Shown piece after piece: positions 7,208 to 14,591 of a stretch of 64,000 nucleotides of DNA (within the stretch, counting starts at the first letter, position 1; each line of letters opens with the position of its first letter). Where the stretch lies: NCBI GenBank assembly GCA_015067845.1, contig SVLT01000006.1:1-64000 (forward strand). The letters run 5' to 3'. The DNA comes from Oscillospiraceae bacterium. GTDB lineage: Bacteria; Bacillota; Clostridia; Oscillospirales; Oscillospiraceae. The translations under genes and the position numbers were made by a program. The notes under the pieces were generated by a model that had not been told where the DNA came from, did no database searches, and worked only from the letters and a program-made list of their open reading frames with translations.

Positions 7208-7918
7208 ATGCGAATTACTGAATCGTTAATTGACAAAAAGCAAAATTATATTAACTATTGGATAGCTGAATCTTCGTACAGGGATTTGGCAAAGTTCGTT
7301 AGTAGTTATACGGCGAAAAAACAGGATTCTTCAGGTGTGACCTATAGTGCGGACGAAATATTTAAACGCGATTTTGACAATGAAGATGATTGTGTCGATA
7401 ATTATTGCATTAGATCAAAAATAGTAAAAATGGCAACAGAAGTTTGCGAATTGTATTGCAAAGCAATTTTAATTGAACGAGGAAAAAACTGGGGTCAATT
7501 GAAAGACATAGGACACAATTTACTTGATTGTTATAATGCGTTAGATGACGATGATAAAATTCTGATTGAATCCATTCCATTGGATTACATAATGGGCAAT
7601 CCAATGTTTTATGCGTTTATTATATCTCCTCCGGTTGGATGCGAACGAAACTACAAAGACGAATATCCAGACGAATATAGAATACCGCTTGTTGATTATT
7701 TGAATACTTTTGCGACAGGGAGAATTTTGCCAAACATCAGAGCGAGATATCCTGGTCAAACATTAGTGGACTTCAACGAGAAATTCATTTTGGGACTAGC
7801 AAAATTATTGCATTCTTTCTTTCACACAAAAAAGATGAAAGATTTAGTAAATAAAACAGATGATATGTATCAAAGATTTATAAATAGCAAAATGGTTGAT
7901 AGTTATTTAGAACTATGA
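7208..7918 (+). CDS. HEPN-like protein of unknown function
   Basis: Predicted 236-residue soluble protein. Residues 75-112 read like a HEPN helix pair: a long helix with ELYCKAILIERGK followed by LKDIGHNLLDCYNAL. The frame opens earlier, but the ATG at 7208 is chosen for AAAGGA upstream. The canonical RNase motif Arg-x(4-6)-His of toxic HEPN proteins is not evident, so it may be a non-catalytic or divergent member. It is AT-rich like the decayed gene before it and unlike the downstream chromosome, which fits acquisition by transfer. It stands last before the tRNA-Pro. Confidence 0.55.
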   Translation: MRITESLIDKKQNYINYWIAESSYRDLAKFVSSYTAKKQDSSGVTYSADEIFKRDFDNEDDCVDNYCIRSKIVKMATEVCELYCKAILIERGKNWGQLKDIGHNLLDCYNALDDDDKILIESIPLDYIMGNPMFYAFIISPPVGCERNYKDEYPDEYRIPLVDYLNTFATGRILPNIRARYPGQTLVDFNEKFILGLAKLLHSFFHTKKMKDLVNKTDDMYQRFINSKMVDSYLEL

Positions 7919-7940
7919 CTTCTGCGACTATAAAACAAAG

Positions 7941-7976
7941 AAAACCCTCTGGAATCAAGCGAGTCCAGAGGGTTTT
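7941..7976. terminator. Bidirectional terminator between HEPN-like gene and tRNA-Pro
   Basis: Perfect 13-bp arms (7941-7953 and 7964-7976) flanking a 10-base loop, with A-run and T-run ends. It abuts the CCA end of the tRNA and serves both converging transcripts. Confidence 0.85.
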
Positions 7977-8052
7977 TGGTCCGAGTGACAGGGATCGAAC
8001 CTGCGGCCTGATGGTCCCAAACCACCCGCGCTCCCAGCTGCGCCACACCCGG
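7977..8052 (-). tRNA. tRNA-Pro (anticodon TGG)
   Basis: Folds as a complete cloverleaf on the minus strand: acceptor CCGGGTG with CACTCGG, D arm, anticodon stem GGTGG/CCATC around TTTGGGA, T arm with TTCGATC, discriminator A and an encoded CCA. It lies at the edge of the accessory region, and two truncated tRNA-Pro 5' fragments lie upstream of it. No strong promoter is seen directly in front, so it may be read from the promoters of those fragments. Confidence 0.93.
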
Positions 8053-8210
8053 ATATCTATTCGATTTTTGGTCTTTTTGCGTGGAAGTGGGACAAACTGT
8101 GGTCAAACGCAAAATCCACGCATTTTTGAGTTTTCTCAAAACCCCGAAAGTCCGCACCGTTAAAGGCTTTTCGGGACTTTTGTAAAATCTCGGCTATAAC
8201 TGCTAGGCAC

Positions 8211-8250
8211 GCTCCCAAAGCAGGCGCGCTACCAACTGCGCTACACCTGG
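8211..8250 (-). pseudogene. Truncated tRNA-Pro (5' half, ends after the anticodon loop)
   Basis: On the minus strand the 5' half of a proline tRNA is intact: acceptor CCAGGTG, D arm with AGTTGGTA, anticodon stem CCTGC and loop TTTGGGA. Two bases past the loop the expected pairing strand breaks off and no T arm or 3' acceptor follows. Loss exactly at the anticodon loop is where tyrosine integrases of tRNA-targeting elements recombine. Confidence 0.75.
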
Positions 8251-8253
8251 ATG

Positions 8254-8282
8254 ATTATACGATTAAAATGAAAGCGGCGCAA
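8254..8282 (-). promoter_or_regulatory. Promoter in front of the truncated tRNA-Pro
   Basis: On the minus strand TTGCGC (8277-8282) and TATAAT (8254-8259) have a 17-base spacer and end four bases before the tRNA fragment, the usual spacing for a tRNA promoter. Confidence 0.65.
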
Positions 8283-8309
8283 CAGCAGGCGCGCTTCCTG
8301 TTGCGGTGC
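8274..8309. repeat. GC-rich inverted repeat between the tRNA-Pro fragments
   Basis: Arms GCGGCGCAACAG and CTGTTGCGGTGC (two mismatches) around a 12-base GC-rich loop. The flanking 8,310-8,400 is also GC-rich and matches no gene I recognise; it is foreign in composition to both sides. Confidence 0.5.
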
Positions 8310-8400
8310 CCGGCATCTTCCTTGGTGACAAGCACCTGCGTCATCTGCCGACCGCAGCCACTCGCTCAGCTCCCTTACTCCGCTACCGGCGGCGGTCGCC

Positions 8401-8426
8401 TCGCTCCCCAACTGCGCTACACCCGG
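8401..8426 (-). pseudogene. Second truncated tRNA-Pro 5' fragment
   Basis: The minus strand reads CCGGGTGTAGCGCAGTTGGG, the acceptor strand and D arm of a proline tRNA, then leaves the tRNA sequence inside the D arm. It has its own promoter just upstream. Together with the fragment at 8211-8250 it suggests repeated insertion or deletion at one tRNA-Pro locus. Confidence 0.6.
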
Positions 8427-8444
8427 AAATTTTAACTCCTTGAT

Positions 8445-8473
8445 ATTATACACGACAGCTTGCAAAAAAGCAA
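8445..8473 (-). promoter_or_regulatory. Promoter in front of the second tRNA-Pro fragment
   Basis: TTGCTT (8468-8473) and TATAAT (8445-8450) on the minus strand with a 17-base spacer, about 19 bases before the tRNA fragment. Confidence 0.65.
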
Positions 8474-8543
8474 CCACATTTTGTCTCTACCATTTGGTAT
8501 ATTATCTTTCCTTTCACAAACACTATCTCAAAGGAGTGATTGA

Positions 8544-8831
8544 ATGAACGGACACGAACTGGCAAAGCAGGCCTTGGATCAGATTCCCCAAGCAGATACA
8601 AATGCCAAGCGCATTGTAGGGCTTGTGAAGGAAGGCGGCAGAATCACAGGATATCAGCTGTCTGACAATACCGTTGTGGAAAAGCAACAAGCAGTGAATA
8701 TGGCAAAGCAGGGACAGATCGCCGGTGTAGGCATCGCTCACCGGGGAGATACTGAATACCTGAAATCCATCCCGGATGGCAGTGAGAACAATAACCTTGG
8801 CAATCTGCCCGCTGTATCGCCGCAGAACTAA
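8544..8831 (+). CDS. DUF3892 domain protein
   Basis: Predicted 95-residue soluble protein of unknown function with the DUF3892 core: ITGYQLSDNTVVEKQQAVNMA (written here in part, residues 34-54) followed by GVGIAHRGDTEYLKSIPDG (61-79) and NNNLGNLP near the end. These small proteins are widespread in Firmicutes as single genes. AAAGGAG lies eight bases before the ATG. It stands alone between the tRNA-Pro locus and a good terminator. Confidence 0.85.
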   Translation: MNGHELAKQALDQIPQADTNAKRIVGLVKEGGRITGYQLSDNTVVEKQQAVNMAKQGQIAGVGIAHRGDTEYLKSIPDGSENNNLGNLPAVSPQN

Positions 8832-8838
8832 ATATTGG

Positions 8839-8868
8839 GCCGGCAGCCGTTCAAGCTGTCGGCTTTTT
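8839..8868 (+). terminator. Terminator after the DUF3892 gene
   Basis: Arms GCCGGCAGC and GCTGTCGGC around a seven-base loop (one G-T pair), followed by five T residues, seven bases past the stop codon. Confidence 0.85.
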
Positions 8869-8904
8869 GCCGCTTATGGTACAAAAATGACCGTTGGAAC
8901 GATT

Positions 8905-8932
8905 TTGCAACATTTTTCTTCTCAGATATGAT
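8905..8932 (+). promoter_or_regulatory. Promoter of the LytTR-ABC operon
   Basis: TTGCAA (8905-8910) and TATGAT (8927-8932) with a 16-base spacer. The preceding ACCGTTGG/ACGATTTT stretch resembles the short GTT-type direct repeats bound by LytTR domains, so self-regulation by the first gene is plausible. Confidence 0.6.
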
Positions 8933-8958
8933 ACAATGCAAGCAAAGGAGGTAAGGCC

Positions 8959-9402
8959 ATGAATTTTAAGCTCATCATTGACAAAGAAGCGGACGAGGAG
9001 ATCATCGCCACAGTCCACAGCCGCTCGGCATTAACGGACGAGATCGAGGCGCTTGTTATGAAATACGCAGGCAACGATCGCATACCAGCCTATGCCGAGG
9101 ACGACATGAAAATGCTGTCGTTTTCGGATATTGAATGTATCACGGTTCTGGATGGCAGGACTTTCGCCATCGATTCTCAAAATCATCGCTACCGCTTGAA
9201 GCTGCGGCTGTATGAACTGGAAGCCATGCTCCCCTCGTCATTCATACGCATCAACAAAAGCACCCTGGCAAACGAAAACCGCCTGGATCGGTTCGCCGTC
9301 ACATACAGCGGCGGTGTGGACGCGGTCTTCAAATGCGGTTACCGGGAATATGTCTCCCGGCGTTGCTTTGCCCAGATCAAAAGGAGGTTTGAAGGAAAAT
9401 GA
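8959..9402 (+). CDS. LytTR-family DNA-binding regulator
   Basis: Predicted 147-residue transcription factor. The C-terminal two thirds is a LytTR domain: FSDIECITVLDGRTFAI, then LYELEAMLPSSFIRINKSTL and a final strand with CFAQIKRRF. There is no receiver domain, so it is the stand-alone type that usually controls a neighbouring DUF3021 membrane protein and exporter. The ATG has AAAGGAGG nine bases upstream. The stop overlaps the next start (ATGA). Confidence 0.9.
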   Translation: MNFKLIIDKEADEEIIATVHSRSALTDEIEALVMKYAGNDRIPAYAEDDMKMLSFSDIECITVLDGRTFAIDSQNHRYRLKLRLYELEAMLPSSFIRINKSTLANENRLDRFAVTYSGGVDAVFKCGYREYVSRRCFAQIKRRFEGK

Positions 9403-9833
9403 AAAACTTTTGGAAGGCATTTTTGTCCCGCGGCCTGATCTGTGCCAGCGGAGGACCCATCGTGTTAGCCATTATCTATGGTATTTTGGGTGCCACCGGT
9501 ACTGCGGAAACACTCTCCCCCACCGAGGTTTGCACGGGCGTTTTAACCATCACATTATTGGCCTTTGTAGCCGCAGGCATGACTGCCATTTATCAGCAGG
9601 AGCAGCTGCCCCTGCCTAAGATGATCCTGCTTCACGGCGGCGCACTGTATATTGCCTATATTTTTACCTATCTCATTAACGGCTGGCTGCATAATTCCCT
9701 TGTCCCCATCCTCGTCTTCACCGGCATTTTTGTTGTGGGCTATGCTCTCATTTGGCTCACCATCTATTTCGTCACCAAGGCCAAAGCAGACGCTCTCAAC
9801 AGGAAATTGCAGGCAGATCCCAAAGTGGAGTGA
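9399..9833 (+). CDS. DUF3021 family membrane protein
   Basis: Predicted 144-residue inner-membrane protein with four hydrophobic segments (about 12-33, 44-65, 74-95 and 103-126), as in DUF3021 proteins encoded directly after LytTR regulators. The pair often acts as a membrane-linked regulatory switch, with the membrane protein thought to hold the regulator; that is known for similar pairs and is inferred here. Four-base overlap with the regulator gene, five bases before the ABC gene. Confidence 0.85.
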   Translation: MKNFWKAFLSRGLICASGGPIVLAIIYGILGATGTAETLSPTEVCTGVLTITLLAFVAAGMTAIYQQEQLPLPKMILLHGGALYIAYIFTYLINGWLHNSLVPILVFTGIFVVGYALIWLTIYFVTKAKADALNRKLQADPKVE

Positions 9834-9838
9834 ACAGT

Positions 9839-10567
9839 ATGGATGCAATTAAAATTGAAGGTTTAACAAAGAAATATAAGGATGTGGTTGCTGTTGATCA
9901 CCTTAGCCTTACTGTGCGCAAGGGAGAATTGCTTTCCTTGCTGGGTGTCAACGGCGCAGGCAAAACCACAGTGATCAAAATGCTGTCCTGCCTGACACAG
10001 CCCACAAGCGGTGATGCCCTGCTAAACGGAAACAGCATTTGCAAGGATGCTGCCGCTGTAAAAACGCTTATCGGCGTTTCTCCCCAGGAAACTGCAGTTG
10101 CATCCGGACTCACCGCATACGAAAATCTCCAACTCATGTGCGGTGCCCACGGATTTTCCAAGGAAAAACAAAACGCGAAAATTGCCGAACTGACCGAACT
10201 GCTGGGACTTGCGCCGGTGATTCGGCGAAAAGCCGGCAAACTGTCCGGTGGCTGGCAGCGCAGGCTGAGTATCGCCATGGCGCTGATCAGCGAACCGGAG
10301 ATTCTGTTTCTGGACGAGCCAACCCTGGGACTGGATGCACTGGCCCGCAGCGACTTGTGGGAGCTTATCCGTTCCCTCAAAGGGAAGGTCACCATCATTC
10401 TGACCACCCATTATATGGAGGAAGCAGAAGCACTTTCCGACCGGGTCGCCATCATGAAGGACGGCAAGCTGCTCATATGTGACACCCCCGAAAAAATCAA
10501 AGAGCTTGCCCAAACCGATCGTTTTGAACAAGCCTTTGTTCGTATTGTGAAGGGGGTTGCGGAATGA
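9839..10567 (+). CDS. ABC transporter ATP-binding protein (ABC-2 exporter)
   Basis: Predicted 242-residue ATPase energising the permease encoded next. Walker A GVNGAGKTT (about 38-46), Q-loop region GVSPQET, signature LSGGWQRR, Walker B ILFLDEPTLGLD and the switch His in TTHYMEEAE are all intact. The start at 9839 is chosen over an upstream in-frame ATG because the protein then begins MDAIKIEGLTKKY like other family members and does not overlap the DUF3021 gene. Substrate unknown; such pairs export peptides, lipids or drugs. Confidence 0.93.
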   Translation: MDAIKIEGLTKKYKDVVAVDHLSLTVRKGELLSLLGVNGAGKTTVIKMLSCLTQPTSGDALLNGNSICKDAAAVKTLIGVSPQETAVASGLTAYENLQLMCGAHGFSKEKQNAKIAELTELLGLAPVIRRKAGKLSGGWQRRLSIAMALISEPEILFLDEPTLGLDALARSDLWELIRSLKGKVTIILTTHYMEEAEALSDRVAIMKDGKLLICDTPEKIKELAQTDRFEQAFVRIVKGVAE

Positions 10568-11295
10568 GAATGTTGGCATTTGCAAACCGAAACACAAAGG
10601 AACTGCTGCGCGACCCACTAAACTTGGCCTTTGGCCTTGGTTTTCCTCTGGTGCTGATCCTGCTGCTTAGCGCCATTCAGGCAAATGTGCCCGTGGAGCT
10701 GTTTGAAATTCAGCACTTGACCCCCGGCATCACCGTCTTTGGTCTTTCCTTTATGACCCTTTTTTCGGCCACGATGATTGCCAAGGACAGAAGCAGCTCC
10801 CTATTGCAGCGGCTGTACACTACACCCCTGACACCGGTGGATTTCATCCTGGGCTATACCCTGCCCATCATCCCCCTTGCCGTGGCGCAATGTGCGGTCT
10901 GCTATGGGGCGGCAATTCTCCTGGGATTGAAAGTAACGGTAAATATTCTGTACGCAGTCATATTCATCGTCCCCGTTTCCCTTTTGTTCATCGCCTTGGG
11001 ATTGCTTTTCGGCAGTATTCTGACCGACAAGCAGGTCGGCGGTGTGTGCGGCGCATTGCTCACCAATCTTTCCGCCTGGCTGTCCGGCACATGGTTTGAT
11101 CTTTCGCTTGTAGGCGGTGTTTTTCAAAAAGCAGCATATATGCTGCCATTCGTTCACGCAGTGGAAATGGAACGGGCCGTGCTTGCAGGGGATTTTTCCG
11201 GTATTTTTCCTCACCTATGGTGGGTGCTTGGATACGCAGCCGCGGCTCTTGCTGCCGCGATCCTGCTGTTTCTGCGCCAAATGAAAAAGCAATAG
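10564..11295 (+). CDS. ABC-2 type transporter permease
   Basis: Predicted 243-residue integral membrane protein with six hydrophobic segments, of the ABC-2 class: an N-terminal RELLRDPLNL-like elbow, then a segment pair, a large GYTLPIIPLAV stretch and a last helix before the basic tail RQMKKQ. It overlaps the ATPase gene by four bases and is followed by a strong terminator, so the operon is LytTR-DUF3021-ATPase-permease. Confidence 0.9.
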   Translation: MRMLAFANRNTKELLRDPLNLAFGLGFPLVLILLLSAIQANVPVELFEIQHLTPGITVFGLSFMTLFSATMIAKDRSSSLLQRLYTTPLTPVDFILGYTLPIIPLAVAQCAVCYGAAILLGLKVTVNILYAVIFIVPVSLLFIALGLLFGSILTDKQVGGVCGALLTNLSAWLSGTWFDLSLVGGVFQKAAYMLPFVHAVEMERAVLAGDFSGIFPHLWWVLGYAAAALAAAILLFLRQMKKQ

Positions 11296-11297
11296 TA

Positions 11298-11320
11298 AAC
11301 GCCGCCCATTGGGCGGCGTT
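11298..11320. terminator. Terminator between converging ABC operon and zinc-ribbon gene
   Basis: Perfect arms AACGCCGCCC and GGGCGGCGTT with a three-base loop, immediately past both stop codons. The T-run is weak on either side. Confidence 0.75.
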
Positions 11321-11322
11321 CA

Positions 11323-11520
11323 TCATTTATAATCGGTTTCATAGCTTCCGGCAGGAAGGACATAACCGCAGGTGCAGATTTCATCACTGATCAGCGTGCC
11401 GGTCTCTCCGATGGCACCGCCCATCTTCACAAACACCTCTACCCAAGCTCCGCACTTGGGGCATTTCACCTCAGAAAGCCGAGGGGTACCTTTCCCCTCC
11501 TGGCAACCGTTCAGCAGCAT
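11323..11520 (-). CDS. Small zinc-ribbon protein
   Basis: Predicted 65-residue protein with two cysteine pairs, CPKCGAW and CTCGYVL, 30 residues apart, a typical zinc ribbon. The frame is open upstream into the next gene, but the ATG at 11520 has a GGAG site before it and no overlap with that gene. Function unknown; it ends the minus-strand group beginning at 14187. Confidence 0.65.
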   Translation of the reverse strand: MLLNGCQEGKGTPRLSEVKCPKCGAWVEVFVKMGGAIGETGTLISDEICTCGYVLPAGSYETDYK

Positions 11521-11539
11521 TGCGCTCTCTCCTGTCTCC

Positions 11540-12205
11540 TTACCAAATAAACGGGATAATTCTGTATTTGACCTTCTGTTTATACTCGGCATAGCCGGGC
11601 AGTTCCCGGGTCAGCAGTTCCTCTTCATCTTTCAGACGGACGATAATGATGGCTGGGTAAAACGCAAAAGCGATCAGCGCATACCAAGAGCCCAAAACAA
11701 TGGGGATCATCAGAAACAGCAGAATCGTCGCCATATACATAGGGTGCCGGACAATTCCGTACAGGCCGGTATCCACCACCTTTTGCCCTTCCTCTACTTT
11801 AATCGTGCGGCTTAAATATGCGTTTTCCCGCATAACTTCCGTATACAGAGCGTAGGCGAGCAAAAACAGCACCGATGCTGCGATCGTTATCGGCAACGGC
11901 ATGACCGACCACCCAAAACGGTAGTCCAGTCCTGCCACCACAAAACCGGCAATGAACATCAGCCCGGACAGTGCTACAACACCCTTTTGTGTCGACTGCT
12001 TTTCTTTGGCATCCAACCGTTTCGCAAGAAAATCCGGAGATTTGAACAGCATCACCAACCCGGCAATCAGCATGGGAATAAACAGCAGCCCGATGAACAG
12101 CCAGCCGTATGTATAGCTCAGCGTACCTGCCGGAAGAAAAATCAGTAACCCCACCAACAGCAGTCCGCACACAAACTTGGTCAGCGCATTCAGCAGCAAT
12201 TTCAT
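11540..12205 (-). CDS. Isoprenylcysteine carboxyl methyltransferase-like membrane protein
   Basis: Predicted 221-residue membrane protein with five or six helices and the ICMT/PEMT signature near the C-terminus: GLYGIVRHPMYMATILLF, then EEELLTRELPGYAEYKQKV. Bacterial members methylate unknown small or lipid substrates with S-adenosylmethionine. The start overlaps the stop of the upstream gene (TAATG), so they are translationally coupled. Confidence 0.87.
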   Translation of the reverse strand: MKLLLNALTKFVCGLLLVGLLIFLPAGTLSYTYGWLFIGLLFIPMLIAGLVMLFKSPDFLAKRLDAKEKQSTQKGVVALSGLMFIAGFVVAGLDYRFGWSVMPLPITIAASVLFLLAYALYTEVMRENAYLSRTIKVEEGQKVVDTGLYGIVRHPMYMATILLFLMIPIVLGSWYALIAFAFYPAIIIVRLKDEEELLTRELPGYAEYKQKVKYRIIPFIW

Positions 12206-12519
12206 TACGCTTCCTCCAAATACCGCACCGGTTTGCCGGTAGCGTGGGCATAATCGATCTCCGATCTTGTGCTGGATCCAATATAACCGCCCACATTGAT
12301 GACGAATATCTCATCCGCCATGTCGATCTTCCGCTTGTGCATATCGTCCAGCATTTCCTTGGTGCCTTCCGTCCAGACCTCGCTGTCACCGGAGTGCCCA
12401 AACAGACCAACGCTGATCACGATGTTGCCTTCCAGGGTCAGTTTCTTCTGGGCTTCCATAAACTGATCCTTGAATTTCGTGCTGCCGCACAGGGTGATTA
12501 CTTTATAGTTTCCTACCAT
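12205..12519 (-). CDS. Nucleoside 2-deoxyribosyltransferase-like protein
   Basis: Predicted 104-residue Rossmann-like protein with the pattern CGSTKFKDQFMEAQKKL (11-27), then KRKIDMADEIFVINVGGYIG and TRSEIDYAHATGKPV, typical of the nucleoside 2-deoxyribosyltransferase/DUF4406-like group that cleaves or transfers N-glycosidic bonds. It is a short form without the longer C-terminus of classical enzymes. Its start overlaps the stop of the SGNH hydrolase gene. Confidence 0.75.
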   Translation of the reverse strand: MVGNYKVITLCGSTKFKDQFMEAQKKLTLEGNIVISVGLFGHSGDSEVWTEGTKEMLDDMHKRKIDMADEIFVINVGGYIGSSTRSEIDYAHATGKPVRYLEEA

Positions 12520-13154
12520 TTTTGAAAAGTCTCCAACCAGAGTTTTTTGATGAGTTCATGACCGCAGATGGTGGGATGTACGCCATCCTTTGCCCAGTAT
12601 TCCGGCGGTGCCATCTTGCAGGCGGCATCAAATGCGGGCTGTAATTCGATCAGGGGAAAGCCGTATTTTTCCGCAATGCGCTTGGATACAGCCGCTTTTT
12701 CTGCAACATCGGTACGGAATCTTTCCAGTCTATCAGGAATTTCCTCAGTGTTGCAGGTAGCCGTTCCTTCCAGCACATAGGGCGCGATGATCATGATCTT
12801 GGTATCAGGACAGGCGGCCTGGATCTCATCGATGAGCATGGAGTAGATCTTTTCAAATTTCGCCGTATCCACACCGTTTTGCTGGGTGATCTCATGCCAG
12901 GCATCATTTACGCCAATGTAAATACTGGCATAATCCGGCTTCAGGTTGATGAAATCCCGTTTGATTCTTGCGTAAACATCAACAATTCTGTTGCCACTGA
13001 TGCCCCGATTGATAAATTCAAATTCATTGGGACACTCCGTACCCAAAGCGGCCTTCACTAAATTGGCATACCCATTGCCCATATGATAGAAATCTTCCTT
13101 GACTCTGCCGCAATCCGTAATGGAATCGCCTTGGAATAAAATTCTTTTCATCAT
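12513..13154 (-). CDS. SGNH/GDSL-family hydrolase
   Basis: Predicted 213-residue esterase or lipase of the SGNH fold without signal peptide, so cytoplasmic. Block I is FQGDSITDCG (nucleophile Ser11), block II has the Gly in NRGISGNR, block III is IGVNDAWH and block V is DGVHPTICGH with the catalytic Asp and His. These enzymes deacylate carbohydrates or lipids. It lies 52 bases after a sugar-type oxidoreductase gene, so carbohydrate ester processing is plausible. Confidence 0.9.
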   Translation of the reverse strand: MMKRILFQGDSITDCGRVKEDFYHMGNGYANLVKAALGTECPNEFEFINRGISGNRIVDVYARIKRDFINLKPDYASIYIGVNDAWHEITQQNGVDTAKFEKIYSMLIDEIQAACPDTKIMIIAPYVLEGTATCNTEEIPDRLERFRTDVAEKAAVSKRIAEKYGFPLIELQPAFDAACKMAPPEYWAKDGVHPTICGHELIKKLWLETFQKW

Positions 13155-13206
13155 ATTACCATCTCCAACAATTTCTTATAGCAGCACACCAAGACAGCAG
13201 CCAAAA

Positions 13207-14187
13207 TCAAATATCAAAAGGATACTTTAATTGTATTTGCTCCCTGATATGATCCATTTGTTTCAAAATTTGAATGCTCTTTGACATGGGCATAATGTCG
13301 CTTTGCAGCTTACCAGATCTAATACAGTTGCACGCTTCACAGATTTCCTCTTCAAAGCCATTTCCCATGCTGGGCTTTACAATACGTCTTTCTTCCTTGT
13401 TGACACTAACCACTAATTCCTGTGCGCCATAAAAACGCGGTAATACAATGTATCCCTTTGTTCCGGATATGCATCCGGTCGAAGGTTTAACAACGTTGGT
13501 AGCGGAGGAAATCGACGCTATGGCACCATTTTTGTATTTAAGCAGTATGTTTGTATGGCAATCAATACCGTAGTTGATATCGGAAATGGCTGTTATTGTT
13601 TCAGGATCTTCCTCAAAGAAAATATCTGCCAGGTTTAAGCCATAAACACCAACATCCAAAAGCGAACCGCCTGCCATATCATTACGATAGATTTTGTGAT
13701 CCTCATTCGGTGTGATGAAGTAGCAAAAATCTGCGCTTACGCCTCTGATTTCTCCAATTTCGCCGCTTTTTGCTATTTTAATTGCTTCTTGAATGGCAGG
13801 TAAAAACCTGGTCCACATTGCCTCCATTAAAAACACACCGTTTTTCTCCGCACATTGCATGAGATCCGTTGCCTGTTTTGCATTGACACACACCGGTTTT
13901 TCGCACAAAACATGCTTTTTGGCATTCAGAAAAATTTCCGCACAAGACTTATGAAACGGATGGGGCGTTGCAATATACACCGCATCAACATCGCTGCACA
14001 TCGCCATGTCTTCATAGCTTGAAAAAACCTTTGGGATGTCGTATTTTTCAGCAAATTCCCTGCTCTTTTCCTCTGACCTGGACGCAACCGCAAAAAGGCT
14101 TGCACCGGGCACGATTTTTATAGCCTGAGCAAATTTATTCGCGATATTTCCGGGGCCTACGATCCCCCACTTGATCTCGTTTTTCAT
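13207..14187 (-). CDS. Gfo/Idh/MocA family oxidoreductase
   Basis: Predicted 326-residue NAD(P)-dependent dehydrogenase. N-terminal Rossmann motif IVGPGNIANKFA (residues 9-20), the family CEKPVCVN motif with the catalytic Lys near 95, and the substrate-domain histidine region GGSLLDVGVYGLNL. Members oxidise or epimerise sugars, inositols and dihydrodiols. The start at 14187 is chosen because AAAGGAG lies ten bases upstream and the Rossmann strand follows at once; the frame is open for 34 more codons. Confidence 0.88.
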   Translation of the reverse strand: MKNEIKWGIVGPGNIANKFAQAIKIVPGASLFAVASRSEEKSREFAEKYDIPKVFSSYEDMAMCSDVDAVYIATPHPFHKSCAEIFLNAKKHVLCEKPVCVNAKQATDLMQCAEKNGVFLMEAMWTRFLPAIQEAIKIAKSGEIGEIRGVSADFCYFITPNEDHKIYRNDMAGGSLLDVGVYGLNLADIFFEEDPETITAISDINYGIDCHTNILLKYKNGAIASISSATNVVKPSTGCISGTKGYIVLPRFYGAQELVVSVNKEERRIVKPSMGNGFEEEICEACNCIRSGKLQSDIMPMSKSIQILKQMDHIREQIQLKYPFDI

Positions 14188-14307
14188 ATTCCGCATTCTC
14201 CTTTGCAAGATAACAAAGCAACTTTCTGTATGTAAACTTTCAACATAACCACCAGTTGGAATTATAGCATAAAAGCAGCGGGGGTGCAAGTGGAAGTAAA
14301 GTTAAGT

Positions 14308-14323
14308 GTACTGGCCAGATTTG
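14308..14323. repeat. Isolated copy of the tRNA-Cys 3' end
   Basis: GTACTGGCCAGATTTG here is identical to 14485-14500 inside tRNA-Cys (acceptor and T arm). The rest of 14188-14440 has no gene: it holds this copy and two perfect hairpins at 14329-14354 and 14384-14406. The copy looks like a leftover of recombination at the tRNA end. Confidence 0.6.
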
Positions 14324-14328
14324 TTTGC

Positions 14329-14354
14329 ATCCGCGCACGAAAATGTGCGCGGAT
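14329..14354. repeat. Perfect GC-rich hairpin
   Basis: Arms ATCCGCGCAC and GTGCGCGGAT with a six-base loop, in the otherwise empty stretch between the oxidoreductase gene and tRNA-Cys. A second hairpin (14384-14406, arms GCAACAGTCC and GGACTGTTGC) follows. Either could be a terminator or part of a small RNA; nothing decides. Confidence 0.5.
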
Positions 14355-14440
14355 TATTGTTTCGCTCCGTCAAGCCGTCGCGAGCAACAGTCCACCGGAC
14401 TGTTGCATTTATATCTTCAAATCTGTTCAATCCTGTTTCT

Positions 14441-14482
14441 CCAAACAAAAAGGACATCCTTTCGGATGTCCTTTTTGTTTGG
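14441..14482. terminator. Terminator of the tRNA operon
   Basis: Perfect 19-bp arms (14441-14459 and 14464-14482) with a four-base loop and long A/T tails. It begins within the CCA end of tRNA-Cys and stops the minus-strand tRNA transcript. Confidence 0.9.
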
Positions 14483-14554
14483 AGGTACTGGCCAGATTTG
14501 AACTGGCGGATCAGAGTTTTGCAGACTCGTGCCTTACCACTTGGCTACAGTACC
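14480..14554 (-). tRNA. tRNA-Cys (anticodon GCA)
   Basis: Cloverleaf on the minus strand with acceptor GGTACTG/CAGTACC, anticodon loop CTGCAAA, discriminator T as usual for Cys, and encoded CCA. Last gene of the five-tRNA operon. Confidence 0.95.
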
Positions 14555-14591
14555 GTATGAAATAAGGAACGCTGCGCGTTCCTTATCTGTC

